Of a stretch of DNA of 14,267 nt, positions 1 to 7,619 are shown piece by piece. Position numbers and translations under genes: made by a program. The notes below the pieces were generated by a model. That model did not search any database. It saw only the letters and a program-made list of their open reading frames with translations, and was not told the DNA's origin. The stretch lies in NCBI GenBank assembly GCA_047971485.1, contig JBKDZR010000012.1, forward strand, positions 1 through 14,267, read 5' to 3'. The first letter of the stretch is position 1; each line of letters begins with the position of its first letter. Source of the DNA: JBKDZR01 sp047971485 (GTDB lineage: Bacteria > Pseudomonadota > Alphaproteobacteria > Rhodobacterales > Rhodobacteraceae).

Positions 1-729
1 GAGGATCATGTCTGCAAGCAGATGGGCCTGACCCCGGAACCGATCAGCACCCAGGTCATCCCACGCGACCGCCACGCCATGTTCTTTGCCACCCTCGGCG
101 TCATCGCCAGCAGTATCGAGAACATCGCCACCGAGATCCGCCACATGCAGCGCACCGAGGTGCTGGAGGCCGAGGAATTCTTCTCCAAGGGCCAGAAGGG
201 ATCCTCGGCGATGCCGCACAAGCGCAACCCGGTACTGACCGAGAACCTGACCGGTCTGGCGCGTCTGGTGCGCATGGCGGTAACCCCGGCGCTGGAAAAT
301 GTCGCGCTCTGGCATGAACGCGACATCTCGCATTCCTCGGTGGAGCGGATGATCGGCCCGGATACCACCGTGACGCTGGATTTCGCCCTCGCCCGTCTGA
401 CCCAGGTGATCGACAAACTGGTGGTCTACCCCGACAACATGATCGCCAACATGAACAAGTTCCGCGGCCTGGTCATGAGCCAACGGGTTCTGCTGGCCCT
501 GACCCAGGCCGGTGTCAGCCGCGAGGATGCCTATCGGCTGGTCCAGCGCAACGCGATGAAGGTCTGGGAAGAGGGCAAGGACTTTCAGACGGAACTCTTG
601 GCCGATACCGAGGTGACCGCTGCCCTCAGCCCCGACGAAATCCGCGAGAAATTCGATCTGGGCTATCACACCAAGCACGTGGACACGATCCTTGCCCGGG
701 TCTTCGGTGGGGCCAACGGATCGGCCTGA
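1..729 (+). CDS. purB: Adenylosuccinate lyase, C-terminal part (5' end outside window)
   Basis: This enzyme of purine synthesis acts in the cytosol. It removes fumarate from SAICAR and from adenylosuccinate, giving AICAR and AMP. The reading frame is already open at base 1, so the gene continues upstream and the internal ATG at 22 is not its start. The fumarase/aspartase superfamily signature GSSAMPHKRNP is encoded from about 199; it lies in the flexible loop carrying the catalytic serine. Further on, the helical segment with HERDISHSSVER carries the conserved His/Ser-rich active-site stretch of bacterial PurB. The visible 242 codons are the central helical bundle and C-terminal domain of a protein usually about 430-435 residues long. 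The stop is TGA at 727-729. No frameshift or missing motif is seen in the part present. Identification is firm from the signature loop and the overall match to the alphaproteobacterial PurB type. Confidence 0.95.
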   Translation, partial: EDHVCKQMGLTPEPISTQVIPRDRHAMFFATLGVIASSIENIATEIRHMQRTEVLEAEEFFSKGQKGSSAMPHKRNPVLTENLTGLARLVRMAVTPALENVALWHERDISHSSVERMIGPDTTVTLDFALARLTQVIDKLVVYPDNMIANMNKFRGLVMSQRVLLALTQAGVSREDAYRLVQRNAMKVWEEGKDFQTELLADTEVTAALSPDEIREKFDLGYHTKHVDTILARVFGGANGSA

Positions 730-752
730 CACTGATCCGTCTGCGACAGGCA

Positions 753-773
753 GGCCAGGTTCAGGTCCTGGCC
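753..773 (+). terminator. Possible weak hairpin terminator of purB
   Basis: A perfect 7-bp inverted repeat (GGCCAGG / CCTGGCC) encloses a 7-nt loop, starting 23 bases after the purB stop. A second, 6-bp hairpin (GGGGTG / CACCCC, 786-804) follows closely. Neither is followed by a run of T, so intrinsic termination would be weak. They may instead stabilise the 3' end of the mRNA, or be chance in GC-rich DNA. Confidence 0.25.
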
Positions 774-930
774 GCCGCGTATCCCGGGGTGCGTCCCACA
801 CCCCAATGCCCAAGGTTTCCTCTGCGGGGCCAAGGCGATCAGTCCGCCGGCCATGTCCGTCAGGGCTTGGCGCCGGGCGGGGATTGAGGCAAAGAAAGGG
901 CTTGGGAAACCGCCGTCCGGATCCGAGGTC

Positions 931-2061
931 ATGACCGCCAAATTCCAGTTCGACATCAAAGCCACCGACGGTAAGGCCCGGACGGGGGCGATTACCACGC
1001 CGCGCGGTGAAATCCGCACGCCTGCCTTCATGCCAGTGGGAACCGCCGCCACAGTCAAGGCGATGCTGCCCGACAGCGTGCGCGCAACGGGGGCCGACAT
1101 CCTGCTGGGCAACACCTATCACCTGATGCTGCGCCCCGGGGCGGAACGCATCGACCGGCTGGGTGGCCTCCATCGCTTCATGAACTGGGAGCGTCCGATC
1201 CTGACCGATTCTGGCGGCTTTCAGGTCATGAGTCTGGCCGAATTGCGCAAGTTGACCGAAGAAGGGGTGCGTTTTCGCAGCCATATCGACGGCGCGCGCC
1301 ACATGCTGACCCCGGAACGCTCGATGGAAATCCAGCGCCTGCTGGGGTCCGACATCGTCATGTGTTTCGATGAATGCCCCGCCCTGCCCGCCCCGCGCGA
1401 AAAAGTGGCGGATTCGATGCGCCTGTCCATGCGATGGGCCGCCCGTTCCCGCGAGGCCTTTGGCGACCGGCCGGGCCATGCGCTGTTCGGCATTCAGCAA
1501 GGCGGCGTCGATCAGGAACTGCGCGGTGAAAGCGCCGAGGCCCTGCGCGCCATCGGCTTCGATGGTTACGCTGTGGGCGGGTTGGCCGTGGGCGAGGGAC
1601 AAGAGGCGATGTTCGGGGTGCTTGACTATGCCCCCGACATGCTGCCCACCGACAAGCCACGCTACTTGATGGGGGTCGGCAAGCCCGACGATATCGTCGG
1701 GGCCGTCAAGCGCGGCATCGACATGATGGATTGCGTGCTGCCCTCGCGTTCGGGGCGGACCGGGCAGGCCTTTACCCGTCACGGGGTGGTCAATATCAAG
1801 AATGCCCGCCATCAGGATGATCCGCGCCCGCTGGATGAAAACTGTGCCTGCCCCGCCTGCCGCAACTATTCGCGGGCCTATCTCCATCACGTCTTCCGCG
1901 CCGGCGAGATTATCAGCTCAATGCTGCTGACCTGGCATAACCTGCATTATTATCAAGATCTTATGTCCGGCATGCGGGCCGCCATTGCTGATGGGCGCTT
2001 TGCCGATTTCGAGACGCGGTTCCATGCCGAACGTGCGGCGGGGGATATTGAGCGCCTGTAG
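931..2061 (+). CDS. tgt: Queuine/preQ1 tRNA-guanine transglycosylase
   Basis: The bacterial enzyme exchanges guanine-34 of the tRNAs for Asp, Asn, His and Tyr for the queuosine precursor preQ1, in the cytosol. The product is 376 residues, normal for the family (about 375). From the ATG at 931, the DSGGFQ motif contains Asp93, the expected general acid/base. The DCVLPSRSGRTGQ motif contains Asp267, corresponding to the nucleophile (Asp280 in Zymomonas mobilis Tgt). The zinc site is Cys305-x-Cys307-x2-Cys310 with His336. The frame is open further upstream to an ATG at 853, but the family N-terminus (a short lead followed by ATDGKARTG) fits the 931 start, and a GAGG lies at 925-928, although very close to the ATG. 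The gene stands alone between two non-coding gaps. Queuosine synthesis genes are not in view. Confidence 0.96.
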   Translation: MTAKFQFDIKATDGKARTGAITTPRGEIRTPAFMPVGTAATVKAMLPDSVRATGADILLGNTYHLMLRPGAERIDRLGGLHRFMNWERPILTDSGGFQVMSLAELRKLTEEGVRFRSHIDGARHMLTPERSMEIQRLLGSDIVMCFDECPALPAPREKVADSMRLSMRWAARSREAFGDRPGHALFGIQQGGVDQELRGESAEALRAIGFDGYAVGGLAVGEGQEAMFGVLDYAPDMLPTDKPRYLMGVGKPDDIVGAVKRGIDMMDCVLPSRSGRTGQAFTRHGVVNIKNARHQDDPRPLDENCACPACRNYSRAYLHHVFRAGEIISSMLLTWHNLHYYQDLMSGMRAAIADGRFADFETRFHAERAAGDIERL

Positions 2062-2075
2062 CCATCGCATCAGGC

Positions 2076-2099
2076 GGCCTTTCGGGGTTTCTTAAGGCC
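2076..2099 (+). terminator. Possible weak hairpin after tgt
   Basis: A 6-bp inverted repeat (GGCCTT / AAGGCC) with a 12-nt loop that contains short T runs lies 15 bases after the tgt stop. The stem is short and no T-tract follows it, so this is only a candidate transcript end. Confidence 0.25.
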
Positions 2100-2137
2100 T
2101 CTGGATCAGGGTGGCGCGACACCGGGACGGACTTGTC

Positions 2138-2168
2138 TTGGCAGGGGCAGACAGCCCATGATGATACT
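2138..2168 (+). promoter_or_regulatory. Candidate sigma-70-type promoter for the IalB-like gene
   Basis: TTGGCA (2138-2143, five of six matches to TTGACA) is followed after 19 bases by GATACT (2163-2168, four of six to TATAAT). The spacer is slightly long and single promoter matches are weak evidence. If used, transcription would begin near 2175, shortly before the ATG at 2197, which would exclude the upstream in-frame ATG at 2158 as the start. Confidence 0.25.
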
Positions 2169-2196
2169 GGATGCAGCCGGCATGGGGGAAAACCGT

Positions 2197-2703
2197 ATGA
2201 CACGATCACTGCCAGGCATGGTGCTGGCGTTTCTGATCCCACCGTTTGCGGCGATGGCACAGCCACAGGACGCGACCGATGCAACCGCCCAGGCGGCGAC
2301 GGTTCCAGGCTGGTCCCAGATCTGCACGGACGGGACATGTCAGGTGCAACGCAGTCTGACGGAAAAAAATTCAGGCAGACATTTCATGTCTCTATCGGTC
2401 GTTCTTCACAAAGATCAGCCCGGCGTCGGCATCGCCCTGGTCCTGCCCCTGGGGATTGCCTTGCAAGACGGGGTGGCCTTGGGCGGCGGGCGTGATTTCC
2501 GCACCCTGCCGATCCTGACCTGTACCCCGGATGGCTGCCTGGCCGAGATCGCCCTGGATCCGGTCAGCCTGGATCTTTTCGCCAGTCAGGACCAGATCAC
2601 CGTCTCCTTCAGCCCTTATGGCGCCGAGAAGATCGACATTCCCATGCCCCTGACCGGCCTGCCCGAGGCCCTGACTGCGGCCCGTGCAGAACTGGATGGC
2701 TAG
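2197..2703 (+). CDS. IalB-family (invasion-associated locus B) exported protein
   Basis: A small protein of 168 residues with a Sec-type signal peptide (basic start, hydrophobic core, probable cleavage after AMA at about residue 21), so the mature form should be periplasmic. The rest fits the IalB family (PF06776), which is common in Alphaproteobacteria. An N-terminal W-x3-C...C segment has Cys43 and Cys48; a central LPLGIALQDGV matches the family's LP-x-G pattern; a second Cys pair lies at 109 and 114 (C-TPDG-C); the end is amphipathic, with LTGLPEALTA. The two Cys pairs probably form disulfides. In Bartonella, IalB was linked to entry into red cells, but in free-living relatives the role is unknown. 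The start at 2197 is chosen because GGGGGAA lies at 2184-2190, 6 bases before it, and because it puts the signal peptide at the N-terminus; ATGs at 2158 and 2161 are in frame upstream. It appears to be transcribed alone. Confidence 0.8.
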   Translation: MTRSLPGMVLAFLIPPFAAMAQPQDATDATAQAATVPGWSQICTDGTCQVQRSLTEKNSGRHFMSLSVVLHKDQPGVGIALVLPLGIALQDGVALGGGRDFRTLPILTCTPDGCLAEIALDPVSLDLFASQDQITVSFSPYGAEKIDIPMPLTGLPEALTAARAELDG

Positions 2704-2802
2704 CCCCTCACCGCGCAAAACCGCTGCCCGGTTTGTCCCCCACACCCTTGCACCCGGACCCGGATCATGGGCATGTGTTCCAATGGAAACGGGGCGGCAG
2801 AG

Positions 2803-2831
2803 TTGAAAACACGGCAGGGCGGCCCCACGTA
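2803..2831 (+). promoter_or_regulatory. Candidate heat-shock (RpoH/sigma-32) promoter of lon
   Basis: TTGAA at 2803-2807 and CCCCACGTA at 2823-2831 are separated by 15 bases. The sigma-32 consensus is CTTGAA, 13-17 bases, CCCCATnTA. The match is 5 of 6 in the -35 element and the CCCCA core plus the final TA in the -10 element. The predicted start near 2838 leaves a leader of about 65 nt before the lon ATG. lon is a classical RpoH target, which raises the likelihood. Not tested experimentally here. Confidence 0.55.
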
Positions 2832-2905
2832 CCAGAACCGACAAGCACGGAGAGGGCAGGTTCCGCCGATGACCGGGGGCCAGCCCGATGCCGAAAGGAT
2901 AAAGA

Positions 2906-5317
2906 ATGCACGAGCCCCTCAGCCCTTCCTATCCCGTTCTGCCGCTGCGCGATATCGTTGTGTTTCCGCACATGATTGTCCCGCTGTTCGTCGGCCGGGA
3001 AAAGTCGGTCAGAGCCCTCGAAGAGGTGATGGCCGATGACAAGCAGATCCTGCTGGCCAGCCAGCTGGATGCCAGTGTCGACGATCCCGACGTGGATGGC
3101 ATCTACAAGACCGGCGTTCTGGCCAATGTCCTGCAATTGCTGAAACTGCCCGATGGCACCGTCAAGGTGCTGGTCGAAGGCCGCATGCGCGTTGAAATTC
3201 AGGAATATATCCGCGAAGATACATTCTTTGAGGCCCGCGCCATTGCCCTGGAGGAAACCGAGGGCGATCCGGCGGCGGTTCGCGCGCTGCTGAAATCGGT
3301 GGCCGAGGAATTCGAACGCTACGCCAAGATCAAGAAGAACATCCCGGATGAGGCTCTGTCGGCCATCGCTGACACCACCGATCCGGTCAAGCTGGTCGAT
3401 CTGGTCGCCGGGCATCTGGGGGTCGATGTCGGGCAGAAACAGGAGTTGCTGGAAACCCTGGACCTGGCTGTGCGGCTGGAAAAAGTCTACGGCCTGATCC
3501 AGAGCGAGATGAGCGTTCTGCAAGTCGAAAAACAGATCAAGACCCGGGTCAAATCCCAGATGGAGCGGACCCAACGCGAATACTATCTGAATGAGCAGAT
3601 GAAGGCCATTCAGAAGGAACTGGGCGATGGTGATGAGGGGTCCAACGAACTGAGCGAGTTGGAGGACCGGATCGCCGCCACCAAACTGTCGAAAGAGGCG
3701 CGCGAGAAGGCCGAGGGCGAACTGAAGAAGCTGAAAAACATGAGCCCCATGTCCGCCGAGGCCACGGTGGTGCGCAACTATCTGGACTGGATCCTGTCGA
3801 TCCCCTGGGGCGTGCAGTCCCGGGTCAAGAAGGATCTGGGGCGCGCCGAGCAGACCCTGGATGCGGATCATTACGGGCTGGAAAAGGTCAAGGAACGGAT
3901 CGTCGAATATCTGGCTGTTCAGCAGCGGTCCAAGAAGCTGAAGGGCCCGATCCTGTGCCTCGTCGGACCGCCGGGTGTGGGCAAGACATCGCTGGGCAAG
4001 TCGGTGGCGCGGGCCACGGGGCGCGAATTCATCCGCATCAGCCTTGGTGGGGTGCGCGACGAATCCGAGATCCGCGGCCATCGCCGGACCTATATCGGAT
4101 CCATGCCCGGCAAGATCATCCAGGCCCTGAAAAAGGCGAAAACCACCAATCCGCTGATCCTGCTCGATGAGATTGACAAGATGGGCCAGGATTTCCGCGG
4201 CGATCCGGCCTCGGCCATGCTGGAGGTACTGGACCCGGAACAGAACGGGACTTTCGTCGACCACTATCTTGAGGTCGAATACGATCTGTCCAATGTGATG
4301 TTCCTGACCACGGCCAACAGCTACAACATGCCCGGCCCGCTTCTCGACCGGATGGAAATCATTTCTCTGGCCGGCTACACCGAGGATGAAAAACGTGAAA
4401 TCGCGAAACAGCATCTGATTGCCAAGCAGATCAAGAATCACGGTCTGAAAAAGGGTGAATTCGCGATCACCGATGCCGCCCTGACCGAGATGATCCGCAC
4501 CTATACCCGCGAGGCCGGGGTGCGGAACCTGGAACGCGAGATCGCAAAACTGGCGCGGAAATCCGTGACCCGGATCATCAAGAAAGAGGTCGACACGGTG
4601 GAAATCACCCCCGACCAGCTTGAGGATTACCTGGGGGTCAAGCGTTTCCGCTATGGTCTGGCCGAGAAAGAGGATCAGATCGGTGTCGTCACCGGGTTGG
4701 CCTGGACGCAGGTGGGCGGCGATCTGTTGCAGATCGAGGCGCTGCGCCTGCCGGGCAAGGGCCGGATGAAGACCACGGGCAAGCTGGGCGATGTGATGAA
4801 GGAATCCATCGACGCGGCCTCCAGTTTCGTGCGTTCCATCGCGCCCGAGATCGGGGTCAAGCCGACGCGCTTCGACACGCTGGACATCCATGTCCATGTG
4901 CCCGAAGGCGCAACCCCCAAGGACGGCCCCTCGGCCGGTGTGGGCATGGTCACCTCGATCGTCTCGGTGCTGACGCAGATCCCGGTACGCAAGGACATCG
5001 CCATGACCGGCGAGGTCACGCTGCGCGGCAATGTGCTGGCCATTGGCGGGCTGAAGGAAAAGCTGCTGGCGGCCCTGCGCGGCGGAATCAAGACCGTTCT
5101 GATCCCCGAGGAAAACGCCAAGGACCTGCCGGAAATCCCGGATAACGTCAAAGCAGGGCTTGAAATCATTCCCGTCGCCCATGTCCGGGAGGTTCTGAAA
5201 CATGCGCTGGTGCGGATGCCCGAACCGATCGAATGGGACGAGGCTGCCGAAGAAGCGGCGGCGGCAGCCCGTCTGGCCGCGAAAGGCGAAGGCGGATCTG
5301 GCGCGATCGCCCACTGA
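2906..5317 (+). CDS. lon: ATP-dependent protease La (Lon)
   Basis: Cytosolic AAA+ serine protease that degrades misfolded proteins and selected regulators. Its 803 residues compare with 784 in E. coli. Domain order: N-terminal substrate-binding LAN domain (about 8-205, starting YPVLPLRDIVVFP), a coiled-coil linker (about 205-300), the AAA+ module with Walker A GPPGVGKTS (354-362, Lys360) and Walker B LILLDEID (417-424, Asp421/Glu422), then the C-terminal protease domain. The catalytic dyad is Ser676 in KDGPSAGVG and Lys719 in GGLKEKLL, with the same 43-residue spacing as Ser679/Lys722 in E. coli. The C-terminus (about 772-803) carries an Ala/Glu-rich tail ending in a Gly-rich stretch, beyond the usual end of the domain; such tails vary between species. 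The start at 2906 has AAAGGA at 2894-2899, six bases upstream. A sigma-32-like promoter precedes it and a hairpin follows it, so it is probably transcribed alone. Confidence 0.98.
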   Translation: MHEPLSPSYPVLPLRDIVVFPHMIVPLFVGREKSVRALEEVMADDKQILLASQLDASVDDPDVDGIYKTGVLANVLQLLKLPDGTVKVLVEGRMRVEIQEYIREDTFFEARAIALEETEGDPAAVRALLKSVAEEFERYAKIKKNIPDEALSAIADTTDPVKLVDLVAGHLGVDVGQKQELLETLDLAVRLEKVYGLIQSEMSVLQVEKQIKTRVKSQMERTQREYYLNEQMKAIQKELGDGDEGSNELSELEDRIAATKLSKEAREKAEGELKKLKNMSPMSAEATVVRNYLDWILSIPWGVQSRVKKDLGRAEQTLDADHYGLEKVKERIVEYLAVQQRSKKLKGPILCLVGPPGVGKTSLGKSVARATGREFIRISLGGVRDESEIRGHRRTYIGSMPGKIIQALKKAKTTNPLILLDEIDKMGQDFRGDPASAMLEVLDPEQNGTFVDHYLEVEYDLSNVMFLTTANSYNMPGPLLDRMEIISLAGYTEDEKREIAKQHLIAKQIKNHGLKKGEFAITDAALTEMIRTYTREAGVRNLEREIAKLARKSVTRIIKKEVDTVEITPDQLEDYLGVKRFRYGLAEKEDQIGVVTGLAWTQVGGDLLQIEALRLPGKGRMKTTGKLGDVMKESIDAASSFVRSIAPEIGVKPTRFDTLDIHVHVPEGATPKDGPSAGVGMVTSIVSVLTQIPVRKDIAMTGEVTLRGNVLAIGGLKEKLLAALRGGIKTVLIPEENAKDLPEIPDNVKAGLEIIPVAHVREVLKHALVRMPEPIEWDEAAEEAAAAARLAAKGEGGSGAIAH

Positions 5318-5329
5318 TCGGCCTGTCGA

Positions 5330-5353
5330 CCAGGGCGTCTGCCGGCGCCCTGG
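5330..5353 (+). terminator. Hairpin terminator downstream of lon
   Basis: A perfect 8-bp GC-rich stem (CCAGGGCG / CGCCCTGG) with an 8-nt loop lies 13 bases after the lon stop, and is followed by CTGCCTTTC. The U-tract is short, so termination may be partial. The position suits separation of lon from the downstream lipid genes. Confidence 0.55.
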
Positions 5354-5425
5354 CTGCCTTTCAGAACGCGGACTAAAAGGCCACCGCTCAAGCATGCTGC
5401 CCCAGGGGGCTGGAATGGAGGGATC

Positions 5426-6844
5426 ATGTCCTTGCCGTATCTGATTTCCCTGATCTCGGTGTTGTGCCTGTTCGCCCTTGGCGTCGGCATCGCCTTTCGC
5501 GCGGCCGCAACCTCGCGCACAGCACCGGGGGCCGTGGCCTGGGTCATCTCTCTGATCGCCGCGCCCTATCTGGCGATATTTCTATGGTTCTTTTTCGGCA
5601 GCCACCGGTTCAGCGACTACTATAGCCTCCGCCGCAACAGCGAAGCATTGGCCGGAGGACTGGAACGCTATCGCCACGCCCATGCCCCGCGCAAGGAAAC
5701 CGGCGACACCCTCTTTCGCGATTTTGAACCGATCGCTCAGCTTCCGGTCGTCAGCAACAACGATGCCCATGTCCTGATCAACGGTCAGGACACATTCGAT
5801 GCGATCTTTGCCGCCTGCGACGCCGCCCGGCATTATCTGCTGGTTCAGTTCTACACGATCGAGGATGACGATCTGGGCCGGGCCCTTCGCGACCGGCTGA
5901 TTGCGGCAGCCCGGCGGGGCGTCAGCGTTCGGCTGCTCTATGACCAGATCGGCAGCTATGGATTGCCCGCAGGCTATCGCGACAGTTTGCAGGCCGGGGG
6001 TGTGATCGTCATGGATCCGGCCCGGACCCAAGGCCCCCGGTCGCGACTACGGGTGAATTTTCGCAACCACCGCAAGACGGTGGTGGTCGACGGGCAGATC
6101 GGCTTTGTCGGCGGGCTGAATGTCGGCGATGCGTATATGGGCCGGGGCAAACGCTTTGCCACCTGGCGCGACACCCATCTGCGCCTTTCCGGCCCCATTG
6201 TCAGCCAATTGCAACTGGTCTTCTGTGAGGATTGGCACTGGTCCATGGGGGAAACCCTGTTCGACCAGTTGAACTGGCACGCCACTGAACAGCCTGCGGA
6301 TCTGAACGCGCTGATCGTCGCCACCGGTCCCGGGGACGTTCAGGAAACCGGATCGCTGTATTTTTTCGCGCTGATCGGGGCCGCGCGCGACAGGTTGTGG
6401 ATCGCGTCGCCCTATTTCGTGCCCGACACGGATATCCTGACCGCTTTGATCCATGCGGCGATGCGCGGGGTCGATGTGCGGATCCTCGTACCCGATGGGG
6501 TGGATCACTGGACCCCCTGGCTGGCAGCCTTTGCCTATTTCGATGAGATCACCGCCGCCGGGGTTCAGGTCTGGCGCTATCAGCCGGGGTTCATGCACCA
6601 AAAGGTGGTACTGGTCGATGACCGGATCGCCGCGATCGGCACGACCAATCTGGATAACCGCTCGTTTCGTCTGAATTTCGAGACCGCCGCCCTGTTGTTC
6701 GACCAGGGCATGGCCGAACAGGTCGCCACCATGCTCAGGGCCGATTTCGACCAGGCCGAACGCATGACCAGGACCCTGGCGCAACAGCCCTTCTGGATCC
6801 GTCTGCTGGCCCCGGTCGCGCGGCTGTTTTCGCCGCTGCTGTGA
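5426..6844 (+). CDS. cls: Cardiolipin synthase (phospholipase D family)
   Basis: A membrane enzyme that makes cardiolipin, typically by joining two phosphatidylglycerols with release of glycerol. The 472-residue protein has two N-terminal hydrophobic segments (about 3-23 and 37-57), the usual PLDc_N anchor of Cls enzymes. Two HKD catalytic motifs follow: His215-x-Lys217-x4-Asp222 in the first phospholipase D repeat and His391-x-Lys393-x4-Asp398 in the second, each followed by the expected Gly/Asn pattern (GGLNVGD and GTTNLDNRSF). Length and layout fit ClsA/ClsB-type enzymes. The ATG at 5426 is preceded by GGAGGGA (5417-5423), rather close. The stop TGA at 6842 overlaps the GTG start of the next gene, implying translational coupling. 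E. coli clsB (ybhO) is likewise paired with ybhP, an EEP-fold gene, which makes a ClsB-like role possible; the two N-terminal membrane segments are more ClsA-like. Confidence 0.9.
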   Translation: MSLPYLISLISVLCLFALGVGIAFRAAATSRTAPGAVAWVISLIAAPYLAIFLWFFFGSHRFSDYYSLRRNSEALAGGLERYRHAHAPRKETGDTLFRDFEPIAQLPVVSNNDAHVLINGQDTFDAIFAACDAARHYLLVQFYTIEDDDLGRALRDRLIAAARRGVSVRLLYDQIGSYGLPAGYRDSLQAGGVIVMDPARTQGPRSRLRVNFRNHRKTVVVDGQIGFVGGLNVGDAYMGRGKRFATWRDTHLRLSGPIVSQLQLVFCEDWHWSMGETLFDQLNWHATEQPADLNALIVATGPGDVQETGSLYFFALIGAARDRLWIASPYFVPDTDILTALIHAAMRGVDVRILVPDGVDHWTPWLAAFAYFDEITAAGVQVWRYQPGFMHQKVVLVDDRIAAIGTTNLDNRSFRLNFETAALLFDQGMAEQVATMLRADFDQAERMTRTLAQQPFWIRLLAPVARLFSPLL

Positions 6845-7557
6845 CCATGCTAAAGGTTGTCACCTACAATATTCACAAGGCCGTGGGGCTGGATCAGCGG
6901 CGCGATCCTGACCGTATCCTTGAGGTTCTCAAGGCCTTGGATGCCGATGTCGTCGCGTTGCAAGAGGCAGACCGACGGCTTGGCGCGCGCCCCTCGGTTC
7001 TGCCACTTTTTCTGATCGCGCAGGAAACCGAGTATCAGGTCGCGCCGGTCGCGGTGAACCAGGTCAGTCTGGGCTGGCATGGCAATGCGGTTCTGGTGCG
7101 TCGCCGCGCGGTTCTGGACACCGCCCGCATCCCCTTGCCGGGGCTGGAACCGCGCGGTGCGGTGAGGATCCGGATCGCCGATGATACGGGTCCGATCAAC
7201 ATATTTTGCGCCCATCTCGGCCTGCTGCGCCCGTGGCGTCAACGCCAGTTGGCCGTGCTGCGCGATCATATAGAGGACACCGGGGTGGCCCGCGCCCTAC
7301 TGCTGGGCGATTTCAACGAATGGTCCCCGCGCCGAGGAGTCGAGGTTCTTGAGGACCGGATGAGCGTGCTGCAACCCGGGCGCAGCTTTCACGCCGCCCG
7401 GCCCATGGCCGCGCTGGACCGGATCGTCCATGGCGCAGACCTGCTTCACCGGGATTCGGGGGTCGATCGCTCGGCCCTGGCCCGCCTGGCCTCGGATCAT
7501 CTGCCGGTCTGGGCCAGGTTCCGAATTCGTCCTGAAATTTCCTACAATTTGAGATGA
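6841..7557 (+). CDS. Endonuclease/exonuclease/phosphatase (EEP) fold protein, YbhP-like
   Basis: A 238-residue protein of the metal-dependent EEP superfamily (PF03372), which includes exonuclease III, DNase I and inositol/sphingomyelin phosphodiesterases. From the GTG at 6841 the family motifs appear in order: TYNIH (8-12, Asn10), LQE (40-42, metal-binding Glu42), GNAVLV (81-86), HLGL (125-128, His125), LLGDFNEW (154-161, Asp157 and Asn159) and SDHLPV (218-223, Asp219/His220). All key residues are present, so it should be an active hydrolase. No signal peptide or membrane segment is seen. The substrate cannot be told from sequence. Its GTGA overlap with the cardiolipin synthase gene, and the clsB-ybhP pairing known from E. 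coli, point to a phospholipid or phosphodiester substrate in lipid metabolism (inference). An ATG at 6847 is an alternative start; neither start has a clear ribosome site, which fits translation by reinitiation. Confidence 0.85.
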   Translation: MTMLKVVTYNIHKAVGLDQRRDPDRILEVLKALDADVVALQEADRRLGARPSVLPLFLIAQETEYQVAPVAVNQVSLGWHGNAVLVRRRAVLDTARIPLPGLEPRGAVRIRIADDTGPINIFCAHLGLLRPWRQRQLAVLRDHIEDTGVARALLLGDFNEWSPRRGVEVLEDRMSVLQPGRSFHAARPMAALDRIVHGADLLHRDSGVDRSALARLASDHLPVWARFRIRPEISYNLR

Positions 7558-7606
7558 TAACCGGACCTTAAGTGGTTTCGGCGATGTCTGGGGCATCGCA
7601 GAACGC

Positions 7607-7619
7607 GGAGGCTACCTTG
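7607..7619 (+). promoter_or_regulatory. Ribosome binding site deciding a TTG start of the FliG-like gene
   Basis: GGAGG at 7607-7611 lies five bases before an in-frame TTG at 7617. The upstream in-frame GTG (7572) and ATG (7584) lack a comparable site. The TTG start gives a product close to usual FliG length and is therefore preferred. Confidence 0.55.

Noticed and set aside
853..930. Upstream in-frame extension of tgt starting at ATG 853
   Set aside because: The 26 extra residues are Arg/Gly-rich and unlike the short N-terminus of the Tgt family, which begins just before ATDGKARTG as with the ATG at 931.
666..1115. A minus-strand frame of 149 codons across the purB-tgt spacer
   Set aside because: It overlaps coding parts of both purB and tgt, has no recognisable domain or ribosome site, and its composition is that of a shadow frame.
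2765..5395. An 876-codon open frame on the minus strand, opposite lon
   Set aside because: Same codon-register effect as for acnA: lon avoids TTA, CTA and TCA. The product is Phe/Gln/His/Leu-rich without a family motif.
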